64,000 nucleotides of DNA. Origin: Pasteurellaceae bacterium RH1A (GTDB lineage Bacteria; Pseudomonadota; Gammaproteobacteria; Enterobacterales; Pasteurellaceae). A program made the position numbers and the translations under genes. Positions within the stretch are counted from its first letter, which is position 1, and each line of letters opens with the position of its first letter. The DNA is taken from the NCBI GenBank assembly GCA_012221805.1, contig CP015195.1, positions 2,031,771 to 2,095,770 of the forward strand, written 5' to 3'. The notes beneath the pieces were generated by a model. It was not told the DNA's origin and made no database searches. It was given only the letters and a program-made list of their open reading frames with translations. Below are positions 8,428-17,684 of this stretch, one piece after another.

Positions 8428-9132
8428 CTAACTAGCCTGAGGCTTCTGCAATTTTGTCCAGTTATAGAAGCCATAAACTGAGTTAAGCAGGTAGGCAATG
8501 TACATAACCATCATGGCAGCCGATCCCTCTTCAGCCTGGGACCAAAGGACAATGGACAAGACATTCAAGCCAATCCACAAGATCCACTGCTCACGGTAGC
8601 GTAAGATCATAAGCAACTGTGCTGCCACCACCACAATTGTCGTCAAACCATCTAGGCCGGTTGAGCTGCCGCCCGCTGCTTGGAGGGCTTGAATAAAGAG
8701 TAAGGTACCCAAGCTAATAGCTGCAAGTAAGATAATCCAGCCCTTGAGGCTAAGGGATTTGGCAATAACCGTTTCGCCCCCCTGGTCTTTTTGCATATTG
8801 GCCTTCCATAAGAAGTAGCCAATAAATTGGGCAGGAATATAAACATAAAGCACGGTGTTCATCTCGCCCAGGTAATTAGCCCCCCAGGCCACATAGAAAT
8901 AGCTATAGGCAAAAATCAGACCGAAGAAGTAGTTACTCACCTTGCCCTTACCCACGAAAACCACGCAGATAATGCCTGAAATACCCGCAATCATCCCCAG
9001 AAGGGAATCTGGCGATTGGATATAGACCCCAATTTGGGCCAAGACAAAGAGCGCCAACCAAAAGACTTCAAAGGGTTTCCAGCCTCCAAAAAATTCCTGT
9101 TTGAGTTGCGCAACCCAGTTTTGTTGATTCAT
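8428..9132 (-). CDS. pnuC: Nicotinamide riboside transporter PnuC
   Basis: This inner-membrane protein of about 234 residues has seven or eight hydrophobic segments. The family aromatic pattern is visible in the middle and at the C-terminus (YFYVAWGANYLGEMNTVLYVYIPAQFIGYFLW and YGFYNWTKLQ). In Pasteurellaceae, PnuC imports nicotinamide riboside for NAD synthesis, the 'V-factor' pathway; that role is family knowledge. I prefer the ATG at 9132 (MNQQNW), which has GAGG seven bases upstream; the ATG at 9138 is too close to it. The gene is transcribed alone from a promoter with a consensus CRP site and ends at a hairpin. Confidence 0.93.
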   Translation of the reverse strand: MNQQNWVAQLKQEFFGGWKPFEVFWLALFVLAQIGVYIQSPDSLLGMIAGISGIICVVFVGKGKVSNYFFGLIFAYSYFYVAWGANYLGEMNTVLYVYIPAQFIGYFLWKANMQKDQGGETVIAKSLSLKGWIILLAAISLGTLLFIQALQAAGGSSTGLDGLTTIVVVAAQLLMILRYREQWILWIGLNVLSIVLWSQAEEGSAAMMVMYIAYLLNSVYGFYNWTKLQKPQAS

Positions 9133-9169
9133 ATACATACCTCATTTAATGTGATCTAAAACGGAGGCT

Positions 9170-9231
9170 ATTTAACGCCTTTTTGGGTAAAAATGTCAAG
9201 TATAAATACCATTTTTGTGAGCTTTATCACA
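9170..9231 (-). promoter_or_regulatory. pnuC promoter with consensus CRP site
   Basis: TGTGA-N6-TCACA at 9216-9231 is a perfect CRP half-site pair. Downstream on the minus strand are a perfect -35 TTGACA (9199-9194) and, 18 bases on, TTAAAT (9175-9170). The CRP centre is then about 60 bases upstream of the expected transcription start, the class I activator position. This suggests cAMP-CRP control of nicotinamide riboside uptake. Confidence 0.7.
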
Positions 9232-9262
9232 AAAAAAGAGGCTGTCCGTGACAGCCTCTTTT
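9231..9262 (-). terminator. Rho-independent terminator of the rodZ-ispG-hisS-yfgM operon
   Basis: A perfect 12-bp stem AAAGAGGCTGTC/GACAGCCTCTTT with a three-base loop is followed by a T run on the minus strand, just after the yfgM stop. The T run abuts the CRP site of pnuC. Confidence 0.9.
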
Positions 9263-9267
9263 CATAC

Positions 9268-9888
9268 TTATAGATTATTCAAGCGAGCCTCAATTTGTGC
9301 CTTATCTTGCTCAGCCTCTGCATTAGCCTTGGCCTGCTCATAGGCACTTTTAGCCGCAGCCTTATCTCCCTTGGCCACCAAAATATCCCCCGTTAGCACC
9401 TGCTTACGCAGCTCCCAGGCCTTGTCCTTAACTTGTCCCAAGGTGGTCAGCGCCTCATCAAAGTTCTGAAGCTGGAAATCTACCGCAGCCAGGCGCATAC
9501 GGATCAGATTCTGCAAGGTGGCATCGCTAGTGTTAGCCAGTGCCGTTTGCAGAGCCGCCTTGGCCTTGGCGAAATCGCCTGCCACAACCTGCTCTTTGGC
9601 CAGTCCTAATTGGGCAAAGGTGGCATAGGCCGAGCCTTGGTTTTCTGCAATAAACTTCTCAACAAGCGGGGCATTTTTGGCAGGATCTTGCAAATAGCTT
9701 TCAAACACCTGTTGGTAAGTGGCCGAGGTTTCTTGGGCAGATTGGAGCTGGTGATTTTTCCAAAAATTCCAGCCAAAAACACTGCCTGAAATCACGACCA
9801 AGACCAACAAAATGGCCGTGCCGTTTTTCTTAAACCACTCTTTAACGTCGTTAAATTCTTGTTCTTCGGTCTTGTTAAAATAATCCAT
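9268..9888 (-). CDS. yfgM: YfgM family protein (SecYEG ancillary, TPR-like)
   Basis: A short cytoplasmic N-terminus (MDYFNKTEEQEFNDVKEWFKKNG) precedes one membrane anchor (about residues 18-38) and a helical, alanine-rich periplasmic domain of TPR-like repeats. In E. coli, YfgM associates with the SecYEG translocon and the chaperone PpiD. I start at the ATG at 9888, because the longer frame (MPKRIK...) runs into hisS and the family begins with M-x-x-F/Y. It is the last gene of the rodZ-ispG-hisS-yfgM string, the same order as in E. coli. The usual next genes, bamB and der, are absent here. Confidence 0.9.
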   Translation of the reverse strand: MDYFNKTEEQEFNDVKEWFKKNGTAILLVLVVISGSVFGWNFWKNHQLQSAQETSATYQQVFESYLQDPAKNAPLVEKFIAENQGSAYATFAQLGLAKEQVVAGDFAKAKAALQTALANTSDATLQNLIRMRLAAVDFQLQNFDEALTTLGQVKDKAWELRKQVLTGDILVAKGDKAAAKSAYEQAKANAEAEQDKAQIEARLNNL

Positions 9889-9898
9889 CTTGATCCTC

Positions 9899-11176
9899 TT
9901 AGGCAAAACGTTGGGTTAATTCATTGATCAGATCAGCCTGTTTGACAGTGACTTGCTCCGTCTCTCCAAACAGATCCTTGACCACCACAGTCTGATCGGC
10001 CACTTCACTCTCGCCTAAAACTAGAGCGATCTTGGCCCCAGACTTGTCGGCCCGCTTAAATTGCTTCTTGAAGTTGCCACCTGAACAGTGGAGCATGGTA
10101 CGCAGGTTTGGCAGGGCGGAACGCAGTTTTTCTGCCAAGCCAAAAGCGGCAATGTTGGTTCCCTCTCCCGCATAAACCACATAAATATCGACAGGATTTG
10201 GCAGGCTTAGGCTCTGGTTCACTTCCTGAACTAAAAGCACCAAGCGCTCAATCCCCATGGCAAAGCCCACACCTGGGCTGGCGTGTCCGCCGAGTTGAGC
10301 AACCAAGCCATCGTAGCGGCCACCACCACAAACCGTCCCTTGGGAGCCCAGGGCTGTGGTGACCCATTCAAAGACGGTCTTATTATAGTAATCCAGGCCT
10401 CGCACTAACTTCTGATTGACCTCATAGGCAATGCCCATTTGATCAAGAATATGGCAAAGCTGCTCAAAGTGGGCCTTGGCTTCTTCATCTAGGAAGTCGT
10501 GCAGTTTTGGCGCATGATTAAGGACTTCTTGGATTTTTTCGTTCTTGGTGTCCAAGATCCGCATGGGGTTAGTGTCTAGGCGGCGTTTGCAGTCTTCATC
10601 TAAAATATCTAAATGATCTTGCAAGAAAGCGACCAAGGCTTCACGGTACTTGATTCGAGTTTCCAAACCACCAATTGAGTTAAGCTGTAGGCTAACGTGT
10701 TGGCGAATGCCCAGTTTTTCCCAGAGGCGAGCGGTGAGAAGAATAAGTTCGGCATCGGCTTCAGGGTTGGCAATGCCAAAGACTTCCACACCACATTGGT
10801 GGAACTGGCGGTAGCGGCCCTTTTGTGGACGTTCATAACGGAACATAGGCCCCATATACCACATACGTTGTTCGTTGTTGTAGATCCAGCCGTGTTCAAT
10901 GGCTGCCCGCACACAACCGGCCGTGCCTTCAGGGCGAAGGGTCAGGCTTTCATCATCTCGGTCTTTGAAGGTGAACATCTCTTTTTCCACGATGTCGGTT
11001 GCCTCGCCCACACCACGGGCAAAGAGGTTGGTTGCCTCTAAAATAGGGCTACGCATTTCGCTGTAACCATAACTGGCCAGGGTGTCACGAATCTGCCCTT
11101 CCACCCACTGCCAGAGTGGGCTTTCGGTCGGGGCCAGATCGTTCATGCCCCGAATTGCTTGAATGGTTTTTGCCAC
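9899..11176 (-). CDS. hisS: Histidine--tRNA ligase
   Basis: This class II synthetase charges tRNA-His. Class II motif 2 ([24 protein letters not shown]) and the histidine-binding motifs [14 protein letters not shown] and CGGGRYDGL are visible, as is motif 3 (GFAMGIERL). A C-terminal anticodon-binding domain follows ([10 protein letters not shown] onward). The length of 425 residues is typical. It lies between ispG and yfgM as in E. coli; the gap to yfgM is 10 bases and the gap to ispG is a repeat-bearing spacer of 188 bases. Confidence 0.98.
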   Translation of the reverse strand: MAKTIQAIRGMNDLAPTESPLWQWVEGQIRDTLASYGYSEMRSPILEATNLFARGVGEATDIVEKEMFTFKDRDDESLTLRPEGTAGCVRAAIEHGWIYNNEQRMWYMGPMFRYERPQKGRYRQFHQCGVEVFGIANPEADAELILLTARLWEKLGIRQHVSLQLNSIGGLETRIKYREALVAFLQDHLDILDEDCKRRLDTNPMRILDTKNEKIQEVLNHAPKLHDFLDEEAKAHFEQLCHILDQMGIAYEVNQKLVRGLDYYNKTVFEWVTTALGSQGTVCGGGRYDGLVAQLGGHASPGVGFAMGIERLVLLVQEVNQSLSLPNPVDIYVVYAGEGTNIAAFGLAEKLRSALPNLRTMLHCSGGNFKKQFKRADKSGAKIALVLGESEVADQTVVVKDLFGETEQVTVKQADLINELTQRFA

Positions 11177-11272
11177 TGTTTGTCCTTTATCTTCTCTATG
11201 TTACCCACGCACGGCAAGCCGTACGTGGTTACGAATAAGTGAGGGGCTTTGCCCCTCTAAAACCTTTTGATA

Positions 11273-11347
11273 GCGCCAGCGTCCTCGCTGGTGCTACTTT
11301 CCTCTGATTTATCAAGAAAACTTTGGCACCAGCGAGGACGCTGGCGC
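11273..11347. repeat. REPIN-like paired palindromes between ispG and hisS
   Basis: Two 22-base arms (11273-11294 and 11326-11347) are exact reverse complements separated by 31 bases. Each arm is itself a small palindrome (CCAGCG-TCCT-CGCTGG). This matches a REPIN: two REP sequences in inverted orientation. The same spacer also holds a hairpin at 11241-11257 (GAGGGGC/GCCCCTC). A related element lies at 50667-50731. Confidence 0.8.
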
Positions 11348-11364
11348 CATCAGAGAAAATTTTG

Positions 11365-12480
11365 TTATAACTGCTCCACCGGAATCCGATTAGCCTCGCT
11401 CTGCATGGCCACCTTGGCTCGGATCTTAGCCTCTAACTGGTCGATCAATTTTTCGTTGTCGAAACGCTCTTTCTGGCGTACGCCGTCAAGGTAGTAGCCG
11501 CTCATCTTATTGGCTCCAGTTACGCCTAAGTCTGACACCAGGGCTTCGCCTGGGCCATTGACCACGCAACCGATAATGGAGACATCCATCGGGGTGATAA
11601 TATCTTCCAAACGCTGCTCCAGGGCATTGACCGTGCCAATCACATCAAACTCTTGACGAGAACAGGTTGGGCAGGCGATAAAGTTGATGCCACGGGAACG
11701 AATACGGAGCGACTTAAGAATATCAAAGCCCACCTTGATTTCTTCCACTGGATCGGCCGCAAGCGAAACCCGCAAGGTGTCGCCAATGCCTTCTGAAAGC
11801 AGTAAGCCTAAACCAATGGCTGATTTAACGGCTCCGGCTCTGGCACCACCTGCTTCGGTAATCCCTAGGTGGATAGGCTGCTTAATGGCCTTGGCTAACA
11901 AGCGGTAGGATTCCACCGCCAAAAAAACATCTGAGGCCTTCACGCTGACCTTAAATTGGTCGAAGTTAAAGCGATCTAAAATTTCCACATGACGCAGGGC
12001 AGATTCCAAAAGAGCTTCTGGAGTTGGCTCACCAAATTTTTCCTGGATATCCCGCTCCAGTGAGCCGGCATTTACGCCAATGCGGATAGGAATATTCTTA
12101 TCCTTGGCACAGTCCACCACCGAGCGGATCCGCTCTTCATTGCCGATATTGCCTGGGTTGATCCGCAGGCAGTCCACGCCGTATTCAGCCACTTTCAGGG
12201 CAATGCGGTAGTCAAAGTGAATATCGGCTACCAGAGGCACATTGACCTGTTGCTTAATGAGCTTAAAGGCCTCAGCCGCGTCCATGGTCGGGACGGAAAC
12301 CCGTACAATATCGGCTCCCACTCTTTCCAGGGCCTTAATCTGGGCCACGGTTGCTTCCACATCGGTGGTTCGGGTGTTGGTCATGGATTGCACCGCAATC
12401 GGTGCATCGCCCCCCACAGGCACCTTGCCAACATAAATTTTGGTCGATTGACGACGTTTAATAGGTGATTCTTGTAGCAT
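11365..12480 (-). CDS. ispG: 4-hydroxy-3-methylbut-2-enyl diphosphate synthase (IspG/GcpE)
   Basis: This [4Fe-4S] enzyme of the MEP isoprenoid pathway converts MEcPP to HMBPP. The N-terminal TIM barrel contains [12 protein letters not shown] and INPGNIG. The cluster ligands are visible in the C-terminal domain as CPTC (about residue 270) and the later [12 protein letters not shown] start at the ATG at 12480 ([12 protein letters not shown]), with GAAGAA just upstream; the slightly longer frame uses a TTG. It follows rodZ by 15 bases, so the two are co-transcribed. Confidence 0.97.
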   Translation of the reverse strand: MLQESPIKRRQSTKIYVGKVPVGGDAPIAVQSMTNTRTTDVEATVAQIKALERVGADIVRVSVPTMDAAEAFKLIKQQVNVPLVADIHFDYRIALKVAEYGVDCLRINPGNIGNEERIRSVVDCAKDKNIPIRIGVNAGSLERDIQEKFGEPTPEALLESALRHVEILDRFNFDQFKVSVKASDVFLAVESYRLLAKAIKQPIHLGITEAGGARAGAVKSAIGLGLLLSEGIGDTLRVSLAADPVEEIKVGFDILKSLRIRSRGINFIACPTCSRQEFDVIGTVNALEQRLEDIITPMDVSIIGCVVNGPGEALVSDLGVTGANKMSGYYLDGVRQKERFDNEKLIDQLEAKIRAKVAMQSEANRIPVEQL

Positions 12481-12495
12481 ATTCTTCAAATCAAA

Positions 12496-13497
12496 TTATT
12501 GTGCTAAAGGCAGGCGTAAACGAACCACACGGCCATCTACCTTCAAAGGAATTTCCTTGCCCTTGTAATAAAGTTTCACATTGGCCGGTGCGCCAATGGT
12601 CAGGCGGTATTGCTCGTTGCCGTTAAAATTCAGCACCTCGCCCGCATTGTAGGTTTTTTCTGCCAAGCGCTTGCCCTTGGCCCCCCGCACGGTTAGCCAG
12701 CTGGTTGCTTGGGTCACTTCAATGCGTAACTCATCTTCAATTACCGCAGGAGCAGGAGCTGATTCTGCCGCCGTTTCATTTGCACCTTCAAGAGGCACGG
12801 CAATTTCAGTCGGCTGGTTTTGCATTAAGACATTTACCGCCTCATTTGCTACGGGTAGCTGTGGCTGCTCTGTTTTAACTTCCGAATTTGCAGGTTCTGA
12901 CGAATTTTCTACCGCTTGTTGGACAGCCAGCTCGGCTTCAACAGGGGCGACAGGAGCCACTTCAGGGTTAGTCTGCACTGCTGCGATGGCATTGGTTTGG
13001 CTCTCGCTTGGTGTGGTTTCTGTAGCAGTTGGCAAATTGATGGCCACACTGTTGTCTGCTGTAGCTTGTGTGCTTGAGCTCGTGGTTTGGGCCACAAGTT
13101 GCTCACGGTTTTGCTGATCTTTTTGATGTTCCTGCCACCACCAAAGGCCGGTCATACCAAAGGCAGCCAAGAGGACTAAGACCGTGAGGGTTTTAAGCAC
13201 CTTGCCATGGGAGCGGGAATGGTGATTGATCATAGGCTTTTTAGCCACAGGTGGGATTTTCACCTCGCCATAATTGACCGAACCAATCAATTCTTCAGGC
13301 AAGCGTAAGAAACGCACATAATTACGCACATAGCCACGCACAAAGGCTGGGGCAACATTGGGCAGGATGAAAATATCATTTTCAAGGGAATCAATATGAG
13401 CCTGTTTGAGCTGGGTTTGCTTGGCCACCTCTTCAATCGTTAGGTTTAGGGCTTCTCGGGCTTGTTTAAGCTGCTGCCCTAAGGAAAGGTTCTCCAT
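12496..13497 (-). CDS. rodZ: Cytoskeletal protein RodZ
   Basis: RodZ links MreB filaments to the cell-wall machinery and helps keep rod shape. The order is typical: an N-terminal helix-turn-helix (LGQQLKQAREALNLTIEEVAKQ, residues 5-70), a basic stretch, one membrane helix (about 112-130), a long low-complexity periplasmic linker rich in alanine, glutamine, threonine and proline, and a C-terminal DUF4115 domain (LRIEVTQATSWLTVRGAKG...). The length of 333 residues matches E. coli (337). Upstream genes usual in E. coli (rlmN, pilF) are missing; instead the fbp operon follows, read in the same direction and separated by about 130 bases from this start. Confidence 0.95.
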   Translation of the reverse strand: MENLSLGQQLKQAREALNLTIEEVAKQTQLKQAHIDSLENDIFILPNVAPAFVRGYVRNYVRFLRLPEELIGSVNYGEVKIPPVAKKPMINHHSRSHGKVLKTLTVLVLLAAFGMTGLWWWQEHQKDQQNREQLVAQTTSSSTQATADNSVAINLPTATETTPSESQTNAIAAVQTNPEVAPVAPVEAELAVQQAVENSSEPANSEVKTEQPQLPVANEAVNVLMQNQPTEIAVPLEGANETAAESAPAPAVIEDELRIEVTQATSWLTVRGAKGKRLAEKTYNAGEVLNFNGNEQYRLTIGAPANVKLYYKGKEIPLKVDGRVVRLRLPLAQ

Positions 13498-13628
13498 CTT
13501 TATGACCTTCTTGGTTGGTTTTAGGAAAAAATTAGGCGGAATTTTACCTTAAAAATCTAAAATTCGCTATCAATAAAAGCCCCACCGCTTATCTTTTCCT
13601 ATGGGTAAACCAGCCTAAAGGCCCAAGC

Positions 13629-14666
13629 CTAGCTATCTAAAAGCACAGCCCTCTGCCCCACAAAACCAAGCTCCACTCGCTGCCCTTTTTCCAACCTGGT
13701 GCTATCAAACACGGTCAAGACAAAACCTGCCAAGTCCACTTCATAGCGGAAATACTGGCCCAAGAAAAGGCGGTTTTGAATAGTGGCAGGGCCATTTGGA
13801 TTGGGCTTTAAGCAGAGTGCTTCCGGGCGAATGAGCCAGGTGTAGCCTTGGCCTACAAGCGGTGGAGTTTGGTCAGTTTTTTGCAAAGGCGCCTCAAACT
13901 GAATGAGGCCCAAGGCACTTTCTAGCTGGTTCGGGCTAAGACAGGTGCAAGGCAGGTAGTTGGTTCCGCCTAAAAATTCGGCCACAAATTTGCTGATGGG
14001 TTGGTGATAAAGTGCTTCTGGCAGGCCAAATTGGACGATCTGGCCGCCCTCCATAACCGCAATCTTATCAGCAAAGGCAAAGGCCTCTTCCTTGCTGTGG
14101 GTGACGAAAATGGCTGGCACGCCCTGGGTTTTGAGGATAAGGCGAATCTCCTGAATCATGGCATAGCGGGTTTGGCTGTCGATATTGGAGAAGGGTTCAT
14201 CCAAAAGGAGCAGATCAGGCTGACAGGCCAAGGCCCGGGCAATGGCCACCCGCTGTTGCTGCCCGCCTGAAAGCTCATGGGGATAGCGTTGTTCCAAGCC
14301 TGTTAGGTGGGTCAAGGCCAAGAGGTCTTGGGTGGTTTTTTCCTGCTCGGCTCGGCTTAGGTGGCCGATGCCAAACTGGATATTCTGGGCCACGTTCAAA
14401 TGGGGAAAGAGGGCGTAGTCTTGGAAGATAAAGCCAATCTTGCGGGCCTCAATCGGGGTTTGGAGCAGGTTGCAATTTTTAAGCGAAATTGACCCGCTTG
14501 TAAGCGGGATCAGGCCGGCAATGGCCTTGAGCAAGGTGGTTTTGCCACAGCCACTGGCCCCCAAAAGGCAGACAATTTCCTTATCATAAACGGCTAAGTC
14601 CAGCGATTTGAGCACGGCCTCTTGGCCAAACTGACAGCTGAGGTTTTGAATATCTAAAATTTTCAT
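13629..14666 (-). CDS. fbpC: Ferric iron ABC transporter ATP-binding protein
   Basis: This ATPase subunit belongs to the FbpABC-type periplasmic ferric-iron importer. Walker A (LLGASGCGKTTLL, about residues 34-46), the ABC signature SGGQQQRVAIARAL, Walker B (LLLLDEPFSNID) and the H-loop (FVTHSKEEA) are all present. A C-terminal TOBE-like region follows residue 240. The start ATG at 14666 lies one base after the restored stop of fbpB, so the genes are translationally coupled. An uptake signal with its TGCAAA element is embedded in the coding sequence near 13855. Confidence 0.93.
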   Translation of the reverse strand: MKILDIQNLSCQFGQEAVLKSLDLAVYDKEIVCLLGASGCGKTTLLKAIAGLIPLTSGSISLKNCNLLQTPIEARKIGFIFQDYALFPHLNVAQNIQFGIGHLSRAEQEKTTQDLLALTHLTGLEQRYPHELSGGQQQRVAIARALACQPDLLLLDEPFSNIDSQTRYAMIQEIRLILKTQGVPAIFVTHSKEEAFAFADKIAVMEGGQIVQFGLPEALYHQPISKFVAEFLGGTNYLPCTCLSPNQLESALGLIQFEAPLQKTDQTPPLVGQGYTWLIRPEALCLKPNPNGPATIQNRLFLGQYFRYEVDLAGFVLTVFDSTRLEKGQRVELGFVGQRAVLLDS

Positions 14667-14667
14667 C

Positions 14668-16318
14668 CTATCTTTCCTTGTCTGACTGGGAGAGAAGCGA
14701 CTTGGTCAGCCACATCACGGGATAAGCCCCACTAAAACTAGCACGATGGCTGGCAGGGCAGCCCGCTCTAGCTGTTCATCCGAGGTAAAGGTAAACACAT
14801 GGGTGGCCAGGGTATCGAAATTGAAGGGGCGAAGCAGGAGGGAGGCATTGAGCTCCTTCATGCTCTCAATAAAAACCATCAGGCCAGCGGTTAAAATTCC
14901 CTTGTAAATCAGGGGGATATGCACACTACTCAACATTTTCCAACCGTTCTTGCCCAGGGTCTGGCTGGCCATATCCAGGGAAGGGGAAATTTTGCCTAGA
15001 GAACTTTCCAGGCTGCCAATGGCCATGGCCAGGAAGCGGATACAGTAGGCCACCACCAAAGCAAAAAGCGAGCCTGAAAAAATCAGCCCGACTGTGGGCA
15101 GCTCCAGGCTTTTAAGCAGAGCGTGGAGCTTGTGATCAGCCAAAGTCAGGGGCGAGAGCAGGCCGATGGCCAGCACCGTGCCGGGAATGGCATAGCCCAG
15201 GGAGGAAATTTGCAGGGGCAAGCGGTTGAATTTGGCCGAAAATTTGCAAGTATCGGATTTTAGTCGCTGGGCAAAATGCAGGATAAGAGCAAGCCCTACA
15301 GTAATCATCGAGGCCAGCACCGACACCAGCAGGCTGTTTTGGGCGTACTCAACAAAATCCGCATTCCAAGACTGTTCAAAATAATCATAGGCCCAATAGA
15401 GCAAGCGGGCCAGGGGCAGGAGGAAGGCCAAGGAAACCAGGCCCCAGCACCAAAGCTGGGCCAGCCAGAACTTCCAGCCGGTCAGCACTTGCAGGCTGGC
15501 CTTTTTTTCATAGCCCCGCTGGTAGGTTTTCTGCTTGCGGCGGCTGTACTGCTCCAGGCTAATCAGGAAGAAGATGAGGCCTAGCATAAAGAGGGAGATT
15601 TGGCTGGCCGTGCCCAGGTCGTGAAAGCCCAGCCAGGTGTCGTAGATGGCCGTGGTCAGGGTGGGCACGGCGAAATAGGCCACCGTGCCGAAATCCCCAG
15701 GGTTTCCATGGCCACCAGGGCCATACCGATGGCGACTGCCGGGCGAATCAGGGGAAAGGTAATACGAGAAAAGACCTGCCAGCGGCTGGATCCTAATAGG
15801 CGGGCCGATTGCACCAGGTTTTCTGATTGTTCTAAAAGGGCAACCCGGGCTAGTAAAAAGATGTAGGGATAGAGCACCAGGGCCAGCACAAAGCAGGCAC
15901 CATAGAGGGTGCGGATTTGGGGAAACCAGTAGTCCTGCGGCCTTTGCCAGCCGAAAATGGCCCGTAGGCTTTCTTGAAAGGCCCCGGAATAGTCCAGTAG
16001 GTCGGTGTATAAATAGGCGATCAAATAGGCCGGCATAGCCAGGGGCAGGCAAAGCAGCCATTGGAGGATCTTCTGGCCTGGGAAACGGTAATGAGCCACA
16101 ATCCAGGCACTGGGCAGGGCAAAAATCAGGGAAAGAGCAACCGTTCCTAGCACCAGGAGAAAGGAATTAGACAAGTAGCGGGGCAACATGGTCTGCCAGA
16201 GATGTTGCAGGTTCTCCCACTGGCCGCCAAAGCTATGAAACAGAATGGCCAAAAGCGGCAAGGCGACAAGCAGGCAGATGGAAAAGGAAGAAAGTTGCCA
16301 GGAGAGGGATGGTTTCAT
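14668..16318 (-). pseudogene. fbpB: Ferric iron ABC transporter permease, two single-base frame breaks
   Basis: The gene encodes a two-domain permease. The N-terminal half (MKPSLSWQL... from ATG 16318) runs in one frame to VAMETLG. The next residues (DFGTVAYFAVPTLTT) continue in another frame. The break sits at a run of four C (15695-15698); a fifth base would join them. A second break is at GGG 14719-14721: one more base turns the early stop after VLVGLIP into VMWLTKSLLSQSDKER, ending at 14668, one base before fbpC. With both repairs the protein has about 550 residues with two EAA-type loops and about 12 membrane helices, as expected for FbpB. I see no other damage. Either the gene is newly inactivated or two bases were missed in sequencing. 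Confidence 0.85.
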
Positions 16319-16345
16319 TCTATTTATTATTATGCTGATTAAAGA

Positions 16346-16536
16346 TCCCCTCCCCCGCCTGCGGGGGAGGATTGTCAAGTTCTAAAAAATCAATTCAGTG
16401 TGATTGGTAGGGACGCATTGCATGCGTCCGCAAACGAAATAAATACACTTTTTCGGTTATGATATATCGTAATGGACGCATGCAATGCGTCCCTACTATA
16501 GAACTTGGCAACCCTAGCTTGTGGGGGAGAGGGTTG
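16346..16536. repeat. REPIN-like element and nested inverted repeats between fbpA and fbpB
   Basis: Two exact 22-base reverse-complement arms (16408-16429 and 16474-16495), each holding the palindrome GGACGCAT/ATGCGTCC, are separated by 44 bases. Around them lie a second inverted pair (CAAGTTCTA at 16376, TAGAACTTG at 16499) and two GC-rich hairpins (CCTCCCCC/GGGGGAGG near 16348-16370; GCAACCCT/AGGGTTGC near 16508-16536). Such a spacer inside an operon may reduce expression of fbpBC relative to fbpA. Confidence 0.8.
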
Positions 16537-16556
16537 CTCATTAAGGAAGTTAAATG

Positions 16557-17567
16557 TTACTTCACATCATCAAACTTGACTTCATCCACTAATTTAAGGG
16601 CTTTTTCATAGTGGGAAGCGATGGTTTCGAGTTTGATGGCATCTGGTGAGAAGCTACCCCAGCCTTTTACTAAGGCAGATGGTTCCACGCCCTCTTTTAC
16701 TGGGTATTCGTGGTTGAGTTCTGCGTAAAGGTGTTGAGCTTTATCGCCACTGAGATACTCAATCAATTTCACCGCATTGGCCTTGTTAGGGGCGTGCTTG
16801 GCCACGGCCACGGCACTGATGTTTACATGGGTGCCGAAGTTGCCTGATGGGAAGTTGATAACCGCAGATTCCGCCCAAGCCTTTTGTTTTTCATCGTCTA
16901 ACATTTTGCCGTAATAGTAGCTATTGCCTAAAGAATAGTCACAAACGCCCTCTTTGATGGCTTTGACTTGGTCACGGTCGCCGCCCTGTGGTTTTTGGGC
17001 CAGGTTGGCTTTAAGGCCTTCTAAGTAAGCCTTGGTATTGGCTTCGCCGTAGTGTTCGATCATAGAGGCAAAGAGGGAGACGTTGTAGGCATTTTTACCT
17101 GAACGCACGCAAACCTTGCCCTTGTATTCTGGTTTGGCGAGGTCTAAGTAGTCAAAACCGGCTGGCAAGGCACCAACACGATCTTTAGATGAATAAATCA
17201 CACGGGCTCGTTTGGTTAAGCCGAACCATTCGCCCTTGGAATCACGGAAGGCAGCTGGGATGTTTTTCTCAAGCACCTTGGAATCGATTTTTTGGGCCAG
17301 ACCAGCATTAACGATTTCCATCACACGGCTGATGTCCACGGTTAAGAGCACATCTGCTGGGCTGAGTTCGCCCTCGTTTTTGACACGATCAACCAAACCC
17401 TTGTCGGCAAAGATGACGTTTACCTTGATGCCGGTGTCCTTCTCAAAGTTCTTGAGCATTGGCTCAATTAAGTAGGGTTGGCGGTAGGAATAGACATTGA
17501 CTTCATTGGCTGCAAGGGCAGAGCTTGCACATAGGGCCAGGGTTAAAGCGGATAGGGCTTTTTTCAT
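16557..17567 (-). CDS. fbpA: Ferric iron ABC transporter periplasmic binding protein
   Basis: A signal peptide (MKKALSALTLALCASSALA, cut before ANEV) is followed by the transferrin-like iron-binding fold: NVYSYRQPYLIEPMLKNFEKDTGIKV at the start, GEWFGLTKRARVIYSS, and the tyrosine cluster NSYYYGKML that supplies iron ligands in this family. I chose the ATG at 17567, because the longer frame (MYKKETP...) only prepends the ribosome-binding region (AAGGAG). It is first in the fbpABC operon. The product captures Fe(III) in the periplasm after outer-membrane import. Confidence 0.93.
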   Translation of the reverse strand: MKKALSALTLALCASSALAANEVNVYSYRQPYLIEPMLKNFEKDTGIKVNVIFADKGLVDRVKNEGELSPADVLLTVDISRVMEIVNAGLAQKIDSKVLEKNIPAAFRDSKGEWFGLTKRARVIYSSKDRVGALPAGFDYLDLAKPEYKGKVCVRSGKNAYNVSLFASMIEHYGEANTKAYLEGLKANLAQKPQGGDRDQVKAIKEGVCDYSLGNSYYYGKMLDDEKQKAWAESAVINFPSGNFGTHVNISAVAVAKHAPNKANAVKLIEYLSGDKAQHLYAELNHEYPVKEGVEPSALVKGWGSFSPDAIKLETIASHYEKALKLVDEVKFDDVK

Positions 17568-17634
17568 TGGGGTCTCCTTTTTATACATAAAAATAATCTC
17601 TCCCTACCTTTTAATGTAAAGAGAGATTAAAGAG

Positions 17635-17663
17635 ATTGTACAAAAATTGACAACATTGTCAAT
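17635..17663 (-). promoter_or_regulatory. fbpA promoter with palindromic candidate operator
   Basis: On the minus strand TTGACA (17662-17657), a 16-base spacer and TACAAT (17640-17635) form a good sigma-70 promoter. The -35 box lies inside the palindrome ATTGACA-ACAT-TGTCAAT (17646-17663), a likely repressor site. Fur is the expected regulator of such genes, but this palindrome is not a convincing Fur box. Confidence 0.6.
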
Positions 17664-17684
17664 AGGAATTGTTACTATTTACTT

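Noticed and set aside
12671..13117. 148-residue plus-strand frame opposite rodZ
   Set aside because: It is an antisense shadow of the low-complexity, GC-rich linker of rodZ. It shows no plausible protein features.
14715..16061. Long minus-strand frame read as a 448-residue protein beginning MAALPAPGYAGLF
   Set aside because: Its first ~120 residues are a shadow frame of the fbpB N-terminal half. Only the part after the frame break is real permease sequence.
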